Below are positions 1 to 10,008 of a stretch of DNA of 64,000 bases, piece after piece. A program made the translations under genes and the position numbers. Position 1 is the stretch's first letter. Every line of letters begins with the position of its first letter. The notes beneath the pieces are model-generated. The model had not been told where the DNA came from. It did no database searches and worked only from the letters and a program-made list of their open reading frames with translations. Location of the stretch: positions 23,654,371-23,718,370 of the forward strand of contig JAAALK010000285.1 in NCBI GenBank assembly GCA_019279435.1, in the 5' to 3' direction. The stretch comes from Zizania palustris. Lineage: Eukaryota > Streptophyta > Magnoliopsida > Poales > Poaceae.

Positions 1-1185
1 TTTTAAATTCCAATAAAGAGGAGTTTATTTTTCTGTTTAGTCGTCTAGATTAAGTGTAATCTTGTAGTATTTTTTGGAATTCTTAATTCTAAAAAATATT
101 AAAAGAATAGGGTCCATGATGTAATAAATTAGGAGTATATTTTTTTGTATTTTTTAGAATTATTAATTCTGAAAATACATAAGGGTATTTAGATAAATAC
201 TTGGTTATTAAACCCTAATGGCATTTTGGGGAATACCTTGATGGGTTTGCCTATATTAAGGACCCCATGCCTAGGGGATTAGGTGGGTCTTGTGGCTGTA
301 ATTTTGGGTGGCTGAGTTTTGGGGCTAAAAAGTTGCAACCAGAATTTATTTCTTTCCAAACTCATAGCCATTTTATTCCAGCCGATTGATTGCACTATTC
401 TATCCCAGATTTGCTATAGGAGGATCCTACTCAAACTATTTGTGTTCTTTATCACTAGGATTCCAGGTGCACAACTTTGTTTTGATTTGATTTCTTCTCT
501 GCGTTTTTGAGTCTGCCGACTATGTGGTTCTGTGGTTTTGTGTTTAGTCTTTTGCAGTTCCTGTTCTTTGATACAAAGTGTTCGTGCTATGTTTTGTCGG
601 ATAAACTACAGTAGATACAAACTGCAAGAGTATCTCTGCTTCCTTGTTTGAAGTTCAGTGTTTTTCACTCGTTCTTTTAGTTGCTGATTTCTATTCTGAC
701 TTGGATCTGCTTCCGCTATCTCTTCCACATGCAACTAGTTCTGAGTTAAGTTTTGTGTGAGTGTTCTTTTGTGATTGCTTTAGGCACAAGTTGTTCAAAT
801 CAGTTTGGAATCATATTTGGGAAGTTTATTTCTCCTCTCTGGTGGATTGTTGTGCCACCTCCAGAGCTAGCACCAGCATGTTGAGTGTTGCTATGAGCCG
901 GATCTGCTACAGATCATAGCTTGTACTGCTGAAAAGCTTGACCCAAGAATTTTCTATTTTCTCAGTGTTGTAAATTTCCTGAAGATGAATAGTACAATGT
1001 ATGTTTGCTTGATCTGCTTGTGGAACAACTGATTTGGGGGGCTGTTTTACTCTGATTGCTCCCAGTGTTCTTTCTTCTCTGGTTATCTTGATTTAGTTCA
1101 TGTTCCAAGCTGTATGCAGAGTGTTGTAGTGTAGTTTTGATCTTTACTTTTTGACTTCATTTGTAGAGAGTTAATTCAAAGAGGT
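1..1185. other. AT-rich LTR-like sequence, unassigned
   Basis: No coding region is convincing here; the longest ORF is 63 codons. The stretch resembles the U3-R-U5 part of a plant LTR read on the plus strand. Near 200-260 an AT-rich stretch with a possible TATA (CCTATATTAAGG) and 'CCCTAAT'-type words precede a T/G-rich leader, much as in the Copia-3 LTR around 47700-47780. Two imperfect direct repeats built on TTTTTxGAATTxTTAATTCT lie at about 69-105 and 148-185. No primer site, LTR end or target duplication could be fixed, so this may be a diverged or truncated LTR or simply intergenic sequence. Confidence 0.3.
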
Positions 1186-1510
1186 ATGTTCTTTAGCGGC
1201 GGGAAAAAACTTATTGTAGTGGCGGGCAACCAGTCCGCCACTACTCTAACGCCACTGCTAACTCTGGTTAGGAGTGGCGGGCAGATTGCCCGTCACCGCT
1301 GTTTAAATAGTGGTGGCGGGCGCGCTGACGTAATCTCCACGCCACTACTATGGCTAATAGCAGTGGCGGGCAGATTACGTCAGCGCGCCCGCCACCACTG
1401 TGTCAACAACAGTGATGGGCATGCTGACATCATCTGTCGGCCACTGCTATGGCTAACATCAGTGGGCAGGCAGATGACGTCAGCCTGCCCACCACTACTG
1501 TGTTTTCCCC
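1186..1510. repeat. Subterminal inverted repeats of CACTA-A, 3' side
   Basis: Units of the form AGTGGCGGGC alternate with their complement GCCCGCCACT. They are joined by GACGTAATC / GATTACGTC and GACGTCA words, so the block folds into several hairpins. A strong pair is the unit near 1313-1345 against its complement near 1360-1395. The same units recur at 29580-29830 and 31855-31985. Dense subterminal repeats like these are what CACTA transposases bind in known elements. The ORF on the plus strand here is a by-product of the repeat. Confidence 0.6.
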
Positions 1511-1836
1511 ATTTTAGAGAAATGTTATATAAACCTTAATTCAAACAGTCTCCAGAATATATATTCAGAAATTAATAGCTCCACAGCAGTAACACAACAT
1601 AACAAAACCACAATGTATTCACAGCTCCACATAGCCATCCACAGCAGCAACAACATCAACACAACAACAACATCAATTTACAAATTTACAAAGTTCTCAT
1701 TTATCACAAATCAAGTTTACAAAGTTTACATCTCATCATCGGAACTTCAAAATTAACAATTGTTCACCCTCAAGATTCACAGCTTGTATTCACAACTCCA
1801 CACAGCCATCCACAACAGCATACATGATTATTTTGT
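1511..1836 (-). other. 3' noncoding region of the CACTA-A gene
   Basis: This lies between the stop codon of the Ulp1-like gene (1837) and the subterminal repeats. It is AT-rich with CA-rich runs (ACAACAACATCAAC words at 1645-1675) and no ORF. A similar CA-rich stretch stands in the matching place in CACTA-B (30300-30525). Confidence 0.4.
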
Positions 1837-3393
1837 TTAATGTTTCTTCTCGGAAGGCCAACTCACATCTTGCGTATCTTTTTTTTGCTTCTCAGCTTCA
1901 AAATTCTTATCAATTAGTTGTACTTGCCTTTTAGTTGTTTCATCCCAATCATACAGAGTTGGATGCTTGGCCACTTCACCCTCAGGATCGAAGAATACTC
2001 TAAGCTCATGAAGAACTTCATGCATCGTGAAGTGGCACATCCTTGATACGATTCCATACATTTGTGATTCTGAGAGTTGGCTCTTCTCGGCAATGGTTGA
2101 TGGACCTGACGCTTGCATACATAACATATAAGTACATATGTTGCAAGTTATATTAGATCAACACACAATAAATCAACTTACTTCTTTAGTATCCTCAGAT
2201 ACTGTCCGCGCAAACATTCCTAAGTCATTGCTCATAAAATCACAAGTATAATACCCGCAATGCACCAAACCAGGAGATTGTTTGTGACACTTCAAAATAG
2301 ACAAAGTTAGAACGATATATAGTTTGGCTTTATCAATTGAATTAAGAAATTTCAAAACATAATATTACCGGATAGTTGGTTCTGATATGCATATCTTTCG
2401 GCCTCTGTGGATCATGTGGGCCACCTAACCTTTCCACGTAATATTTGTATGCACTCTAAATAACATTTAATATATCTTGATATTCTTTTTTGGCTTTGTC
2501 GAGAGAGTCGAGCACATAAACCCTTGATTTCTTCTCGTATATCACAAGTGCAATCCAATGATCACTATCAAAAGAAGTAATCAATAAAACATGATTAAGT
2601 GGATATAGTGGGTATACTTAAAGTTATATGCCCCACTTATCATTTCTTTGTCCCTCCATTGAAACATACATTGCACAATGTACAACGCGGCACAATTCCT
2701 TTTACTCTTCTTAAGTGCATCTTGGTCTTTATTGAACATCTTCTTTTGAAAGTTTTTTTGACCCGCGGTCCAATACTTGTCATCGTTCCAGTTTAGTACT
2801 GGGTTCAGTGTACTTTGACTTATCAATGATGGGTTCAAGTACCCATATTTATTAGATGTGTCACAATATGAATTCAAACTGCATATGTTATGAAACAATA
2901 GTCAATATAAGACATGATTGATTTTTGCGGTTTATTGACAAAGTAAAAAGTACTTACATGCACCAGAGCATCATGCTTGTGATGTCGGTTCGCTTCAGAC
3001 AGAACATCCGATGGAAGTCATCAAAAAATAATGCAAGAGTAAACTCTGGGCAGTTGAATATTTCTTTTGGAACCTTCACTTCTATTTCTGTAAATCCTAA
3101 CGAAGATGCTTCGAGATACCAGTCATGAAATGTTCTCATCTACCAGGACATACTCTTAAGTACTCGTTGGGGTAATAATGGTTTGCCTGGTTCGTATTCG
3201 ATATAATCCTCGTCTCCGTAGGTCCATTTATCAACAGAAAGTGAGCCCGCCTGCTTTTGTACTAGAGCCTTTAAGGGAGCCTCTACGATCGTAGAACGTG
3301 TTTGCCCCATAGTAGTGAAAAATTTAAGCATTTCAAATTTTGGCGCAGAACACTGCACAGCTTAAACAATTGTCTTGTGGATTGCGGGCTTTG
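1837..3393 (-). pseudogene. Ulp1/C48-type cysteine peptidase domain of CACTA-A (3' half of gene)
   Basis: Ulp1 enzymes cleave SUMO-like modifiers; what the transposon copies do is unknown. The reading order on the minus strand is 3393-2954 (segment with KVPKEIF and the CPEFTLAL motif), 2898-2581 (SQSTLNPVLNW and MFQWRDKEM motifs), then the catalytic region. There the His of DHW is at 2558-2560, the Asp of VLDS at 2507-2509, and the Cys of LVHCGYY at 2257-2259 with the Gln seven residues before it. Full His-Asp-Cys geometry is therefore visible. An intron is likely from the GTAATA donor near 2367 to the AG before the Cys exon near 2290, and another from the GTAAGT donor near 2180 to 2113. The last exon ends at 1837. 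In-frame stops occur near 2448 and 3363. The gene continues upstream at 14935 once Copia-1 is removed. Confidence 0.7.
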
Positions 3394-3398
3394 GGCGT
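3394..3398. repeat. Target-site duplication of Copia-1, left copy (GGCGT)
   Basis: Five bases, GGCGT, directly precede the TG start of the left LTR and are repeated exactly at 14930-14934 after the CA end of the right LTR. The protein frame of CACTA-A runs on across the junction when Copia-1 and one copy are removed. Confidence 0.95.
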
Positions 3399-5501
3399 TG
3401 TAGGACCGAAAGTAGCGACCAGAGGGGGGGTGAATGGGCGCCTAAAAAATTCTTGCGAATCAATGGCCTGCTCCCAACACCCAACGCACCTCAACAGACT
3501 AATCAGTAAAAAATAAACAGATCAACAGAACCTCAAAAGATCTAGCCTAAAAACAACCGGTGTCCTAGGCAAAGAAACACCAACACAGTGCTAATAGGCA
3601 GATAAGCAAAGCATTCAAAACATGGGCAGATCAGAATTTACCATAGCAATTTTAAACTGAGTACAGATGAAATGGATGAGAAGTTACTGTTCAAGGTTGT
3701 CTCCAGTAAGGTACTTGAAAAGCCTGTTTGGATCAGTCGTGAGAAGCCTCTAGTCTTAAATAATGAAGGTTGTCCGAAGCCTGAGAACTTTGCGAAATCT
3801 TAGAATGTCGAAGTTGGCTTTGGAGATGTCGTGTCGAAGCCTTCAGTTGTCGAGGCTAGCTTCGAAGATGTAGTGCGAAGCTATGCCAGTAGCAAAGGAT
3901 GCAAGTAACGGAGTTTGCTGACCCAACGAACACACTTCGCACGAAGGTCCAACTTGGACTTCGGACTAGTCCAAAAAACTAGTAGAAAAGTACACTGTTG
4001 TGGGGTCCTCGTCAAGTTTAATACTTCGAGCAGGAAAACTCAAGGACTTCGCAAAAAAAAACTGGAGACCGAAGTCTGTCGGTACTTCGGCTCAAACATT
4101 CGAAGGACTTGCATACTTCGGGAAAACCTCAACTGATCGAAGCTATTTAGCAAGCTTCGTAAGAACACCAGAGACCGAAGCCTGTCCGCTATGGCTGAAA
4201 CTCGCTGATCAGAATGTGGGACCCATACGAATGTGACAGCAACTTTTTTAAAGCAAAAAGTACTCTTCTGCAGTGTTGCGACAAGAAGAAATTGCAGCTT
4301 CTGCAAAGCTACTAGAAAAACAGTGTTGTAGCTACAGAGCTACACACTTTGTTCAGGATCTGAAATGGAGAGAACCAGTTTGTATTGCAAGACATCAACT
4401 CTCAATAAACCATGACAGGCCACAGTCAATCCTCAACGAAAAAGAAGACTCTGCCATGCTAGATTGAAGAACTCCAGAACCTAGAAAAATATATGCTAGC
4501 TGTATGAATGCACCAGGCTATGTCTAGACTAGAAAAATATGTAGTAGACTGCTGAAGCTAGAACATCCAGACAACTGTGCTTGCAACAGTGCCGCAACAT
4601 ACTTAAAAAATCTAAAACAAGCCTGTTTCTTAAATAACGCTAGAACAAAATAAATTAAAAACTATAGCAGTTCAAGAACACAGAATGAACAGAGTCCAAA
4701 TCAACGCACATAGAAGTTTGCTGTTCGCACGCAAAACGAGACATCGAATAAATGAAGATGCTGCGGAAAAACGGAAGGCTGAAACACAGAGAATAAAACT
4801 TCCCTGCGGTGGACACATGGTAACAGAGAATATGACCCCAAACTTTGATTAGAAAAGTGATTTTCAGTAAAAAGGGTGCCCTAACCCTAGGATATTGGGG
4901 CCTATTTATAGGCAGCCCATTAAATGTAAAAATGCAGAAATACCCCTAGGGTTTTTTACAGACGCTGAATAAAAATGGAAAAGACTAAACTGCCCTTAGG
5001 ATATTTTTACAGACTCGACTAATAGACTGTGGGCCTAGGGACAAAATAGTAAAAACCTAAATAAAGGTAACTTGTCCTGATGCGGAGCTTTCGTAGCAGC
5101 TACGGCTTCGCCTCAGGATGGTCAGATCCGAAATCAACGGTCGTCAGTTTTGCGCCGAAACTGACAAAGCGTCCACCGTCTTCGCACCGGGTACCCGGAT
5201 TGGGCCGGCCTGATTCCGCGGCTCCCTCAGCCCGGCAATCACTCGCCGCCCGTGTACCTGAGTCAATCCCGGTCAACAGACCAGTGGATCCTCTACTGCT
5301 CCTAGCCCATGTACCCGGATTGGGCCAGCCCGACTTCGCGGCCTTCTTTGCCCGACAGTCGCTTGCTGCCCGTGTACCTGAGTCACACGCGGCCCAGACG
5401 CAGCAGGTCTTCTCTCTCTTCTCAGTCCTCTTTGACTATCGTTGACAATGACTCATCACATCTGGAGCCATGAGGCCCACGCTATTCAGCATGGCTCCTC
5501 A
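3399..5501 (-). repeat. Copia-1 3' LTR (left)
   Basis: It starts TGTAGGACCG and ends GGCTCCTCA. The TATAAATAGG box is at 4910-4901 on the minus strand. The LTR is rich in CTTCG/CGAAG words, mainly 3770-4200. ORFs inside it (for example 5080-5445) also occur in the other LTR and have no recognisable product. The outer border word GACCGAAA..CGACCAGAGGGGGGG is shared with the LTRs of Copia-2. Confidence 0.95.
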
Positions 5502-6814
5502 ATCTCCCCTTGATGAGTGCATTGTCAACACTTCTCTTAATCTGCTCTTCAGTACCTGCAAGCAACTGTGGAAACACGAAAACAAAACACAAGAAAACAA
5601 AGAAGAAGAAGAAAATAAAGTAAAAACAAGAAAACGAGTGCAATCTCAGAAACATCAACAAGGATATCAAAAGAGTAAGGACAAACGGGACAAAAACTCC
5701 CCCTGAAACAAATCCCAGAGAAAGCCAAAACTCCCCCTTAAACTCTTATACCAAAATTTCTCCCCCTTGTTGACAAGTGAACTCATCAAGCACTCGAAAA
5801 ACGACACTGACTCCCCCTGAAATGCAACTCCCCCTCAAAATATGCAATGAATGCAACTGGGATGCAGGTGGAGTGTAGAAAGCATGCTTCTCAGATATGA
5901 TTGACTGCAATTACAACATCTAACAAGTATAGCAAAAGACATACTGTCTAAGACACATGGCATGATCAGTGCAACAGATGATATCTAAAGAAAGTCATTA
6001 GCACGCATTTTTCAGTTTTTGCAAACAAAAGCATCACCACATTTTCCAGTTAACAAGCAAGGTAAAACATGAGATGCAGAAGCTAACTGATATCTACCAA
6101 GATAAGCATTGTCAAAACAAAGTGCTTCAGCAAACTTGTTGTCTTTTTAATTTTCAGGCTTTTTCATTTTCCTTTTTCATTTTTGCCAAGGGTTATTTGC
6201 ATGTCAAACCTTATGCTAACCGACCAAGTCAAGCCTAGGCCAGAACTGGACCATCGGAAGCTTAAGACATTGGTCTTGGCATACATTACACTATCCTAGT
6301 TCATACCAAAGTGCTATGGTACGCAGTCCAGAACAATGCAATGCGACAAAGCAAATCCACTTGGATCTTTTCAACTCAAGCATAAAAGGGCATGGAATTT
6401 TCATTCATTTTTGATTCTTTATTATTTTTATAGCATATTTTCCATGTTAAAGCATAAAGATGTCCAAGTTGCATATCTGCATCTATGAGATGAACTAGCT
6501 ACAAGGCATGTAACAGATAGCAAAAGCACTCAGCCTACACATGCTAGTTACCAGAAGCAATGGTGATCATTTTTCAAGTTTAAAGTGTAAAAGCCATGCA
6601 TATGACAGATATCAGACATATCAAATGAACTGAAACAAAGCATGATCATCGACAAGTAATCAAAAGCATGTACCAGCTAGAATAAGTAAAGCAGTTCAAT
6701 CATATAACAGAAGCAGGCTTAAAAGTGTGATATGTGAATATGTATGATATGAACACACACAAAAAGACTCAAGAAAAGAGTAAAAAAAAAAAAGAAAAAC
6801 CGACGCAAAATATC
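5502..6814 (-). other. Copia-1 3' noncoding region with purine tracts and a conserved block
   Basis: No ORF of note lies between the RNase H stop (6815) and the 3' LTR, so no envelope-like gene is present. The primary polypurine tract, AAGGGGAGAT on the minus strand, abuts the LTR at about 5502-5512. Further AGGGGGAG-type tracts occur at about 5698, 5734, 5760, 5813 and 5829. A block at 6186-6418 is clearly similar to 19875-20095 in Copia-2 although neither is coding. A run of A lies at about 6781-6800. Confidence 0.75.
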
Positions 6815-9800
6815 CTAGAAAGGATACACAACACCCAAATCCCCTCGTAAACGCTCAAAAGTAGACTGATCTAGGGGTTTGGTGAAAATGTCAGCCAGCT
6901 GATGATGGGTATCAACATGAACAAGGTCAATGACACCTTTCTCATATTGATCCCGCAAAAAGTGAAAGCGCACATCAATGTGTTTGGTTTTTGAATGGAG
7001 ACATGGGTTTTTCCCTACACTAATTGCACTGGTGCTGTCGCAAAACAAAGGAACTCTTGTAGGAAAGAACAACCCAAAATCTCTCAAAGTGGAAATCATC
7101 CAAACCAACTGTGAGCAGCAGCTAGCAGCAGCTACATACTCAGCCTCAGTGGTCGAAAGAGCAACTCCAGATTGCTTTCGAGAAGACCAAGAGACAAGAG
7201 AAGAACCAAGAAACTGGCAAGTACCGGAAGTCGACTTGCGATCCAACCGGCACCCACCGAAGTCAGCGTCCGAAAAGCCAGATAAATCAAGAGATGATGA
7301 TGCTGAATAGTAAAGACCAAGATCAGGCGCATAAGTGAGATACCTGAAGATGCGCTTGACAGCTTGCCGATGAGACGCGCGAGGTGAAGACTGGAAGCGC
7401 GCGCACAGTCCCACGGCGAACTGTATGTCTGGCCTCGTTGCCGTCAAGTACAGCAGCGAACCGATCATCCCTCGAAACTCTCTCTCGTTGACCTTGACGC
7501 CGCTCTCGTCCTTGTCCAGGCCCCCAGATGTACCCATTGGGGTCATCTGAGGCTTCAGCTCTCCACCAAAGTCGAATTTCTTCAACATGTCCCGAGTGTA
7601 CTTACCCTGGTGGATGAAGGTGCCGTCCTTGGTCTGCTTGATCTGGAGCCCTAGAAAGTACTTGAGTTCACCCATGAGGCTCATCTCGAACTCGCTGTGC
7701 ATCTGCTCAGAAAACTTGGACACAAGATCATTAGTAGTACCGCCAAAGATAATATCGTCCACGTATCTGAGCGACTAAAAAATCTGAAGCATCTCTGAGC
7801 AAGAAGAGAGTCTTATCCACAGAACCCATCACAAAGCCCTTCCCCAACAAAAACTGCTTTAAACCGGTCATACCAAGCCCTGGGGGCTTGCTTTAACCCG
7901 TATAAAGCTTTCTGTAATTTAAAAACATGTCGAGGAAACTTGGGGTTTTCAAAACCGGGGGGCTGCCTAACATAAACCTCCTCCTCTATGTACCCGTTCA
8001 GAAAAGCACTCTTGACGTCCATTTGAAAAAGCTTAAAACCCTTCGAAGCGGCAAAAGCTAAAAGAATGCGAATGGACTCAAGACGGGCAACAGGAGCGAA
8101 GGTTTCTTCAAAATCAATACCTTCCTTCTGGCAAAAACCCTGGGCAACTAGTCGAGCTTTGTTGCGCACCACAACCCCATCTTCACCTTGCTTGTTCTTG
8201 AACACCCACTTGGTGCCTATGGGGTTGCATCCTGGTGGCAGCTCTACTAGTGTCCAAACCCGATTGCGGACAAAATTCTCAAGCTCTTCTTGCATGGCAT
8301 TGATCCAGTTCGAGTCAGAAAGAGCATGAGAAATGTCTCTAGGCTCAAAAGATGCAACAAAAGCAGATTCAGCAAACACAACAAGAGAGTCAACAGAAGA
8401 ACGCAAAGTTCTTGTAGACACATCACCGATGATGAGCTCTGAGGGGTGATCACGCTGAACTGCTCGGGATCCCTGGTGATCCGAAGTCACCTCACCGGAG
8501 TCAGCAGCTGGCACCTCTGGACTCGACTGAGGGGGCTCGATCGAAGTGGAAGAAGTTATCAGAGGTCCGCCCTCATCCTCAGTCGAAGTCTCAGAAGGTG
8601 TGGGCTCTGCAGGAGGTGCAGAAGGCCCACCCTCATCAGCAGCTGGAGTATCCTCATCTTCCTCGAAGATGGACTCTCCGAGCTCACCATCACCAGAAAG
8701 CTCAAAACAAGGAGTTAAAGAAGGCAAGGACTCATCAAAAGAAACCTCGCAAGTCTCGACAAGCTGCTGGGAGTCGAGGTTCCAAACACGGAAGCCTCGA
8801 GAATGCAAAGCATAACCAAGAAAAACTCCATCCCAGCAACGAGACTCAAATTTGTCCAAATGCCCTCCCTTCTTGAGCACAAAGCACTTGCAGCCAAACG
8901 CTCGCAAGTGGCTCACCTTGGGCTGTCTACCAAACCGCAACTCATATGAGGTCTTACCTAGGTAAGCTCTAAGAAAAATGTGGTTGGCCAGATAGCAAGC
9001 CGTGTTCATGGCTTCAGCCCAAAAGCGCCTAGGAGTCCTGTGCTCATCGAGCATCGTCCTGGCCATCTCGACTAGCGTGCGGTTCTTTCGTTCCACAACG
9101 CCATTCTGTGGGGGAGTGTAAGGAGCAGAAAACTGATGGTCAAGACCCTGATCACTACAGAAGCTGACGAACTGAGAGTTCTTGAACTCAGAGCCATTGT
9201 CGGAGCGAATTGCTCGCATCCGACCATTGTTCTCATTCTTCAGCTTCAAAATCAGGTCATGAACAAAATGAAAAGTTTCATCCTTAGACTCCAAAAGAAA
9301 ACCCACGAGAATCGAGAAAAATCATCAACAATCACAAGTGCGTACCACTTCCCACCGACTGAGCGTACCCGAGCTGGACCGACAGTGTCCATGTGTAACA
9401 GCTCGCCCGGATACGAAGTCATCACCTGAGTCATAGGTGAGTGAGAAGCGGCAACCATTTTCCCGTGACGACAGGGATGGCAAACTAGATCCTTCTCCAT
9501 CTTAAGCTTGGGCAATCCTCGGATGAGGTCCATAGAGCTCAACCTGACTAGCAGGTCAAAACTCAAATGGCCTAACCTCCTATGCCACTTCCAGAGCTCA
9601 GAAGAAGATCCAGCAATTAAACAGCGAGAAGGGCCAAAGAACTAGAGAAGTCAATCCGAAAAACTTTACCGAAAGGTAATATCTGGCAAATCAAAGACCC
9701 TCTAGAATCAAACACAGAAGAATTGCCCTTCTTAAAACGCACCTCCAAACCATCCTCAAGAAGTTGCGAAACAGAAATCAAATTGAAGTTCAAGTTTCCA

Positions 9801-10006
9801 ACCAAAGCAACGTTCTTCAAAGAAAAATGGTCTGAAATGCGAATTGAGCCAATGCCACTTACTTTCCCTTGACCACTGTTCCCGAAGGTGATGTACTCTT
9901 TGGAGCTCGGGGGAGTGAGACTGGAGAACCATCTGCGATGTCCCGTCATGTGGCGAGAACACCCTGAGTCCATGATCCAAACGTCCTCCAGTCCCCGATC
10001 CTGCAC
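6815..10006 (-). pseudogene. pol: Copia-1 pol: protease, integrase, reverse transcriptase, RNase H (frameshifted)
   Basis: The polyprotein would process gag-pol, copy the RNA and integrate the cDNA. Minus-strand order: aspartic protease (DSGCSRHMTG, near 9965-9935); integrase with its zinc-binding GAG-pre region (near 9640-9470), catalytic core (DTVGPARV, IRSDNGSEF, and the Glu in QNGVVERK) and copia C-terminal part (DGVFLGY); reverse transcriptase (YQMDVKSAFLNG-type motif near 8050-8010, LKQAPRAWYD near 7880, and DDIIFGG from 7762); RNase H (SDADFGG, KHIDVRFHFLRD, DIFTKPL) ending at 6815. Frame changes are seen near 9645, near 9300, near 7850 and just before the catalytic DD near 7765, where two bases of the expected YVDD codons are missing. 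All are small indels; I see no nonsense substitution. The product cannot be made as one chain. Confidence 0.85.
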
Positions 10007-10008
10007 AA

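Noticed and set aside
1186..1225. An exact CACTA terminus at the left end (the complement reads CACTACAATAAG at 1210-1221)
   Set aside because: The polarity would place the element to the left of 1222, but the subterminal repeats and the gene lie to the right. It is also a common word in these repeats.
1186..1539. 117-codon ORF over the subterminal repeats
   Set aside because: It translates inverted-repeat DNA and has no partner in the matching repeats at 29580-29830.
5502..6814. An envelope-like ORF after pol, as found in some SIRE elements (also checked at 19242-20432)
   Set aside because: No ORF of useful length, membrane segment or coiled coil is present in either interval.
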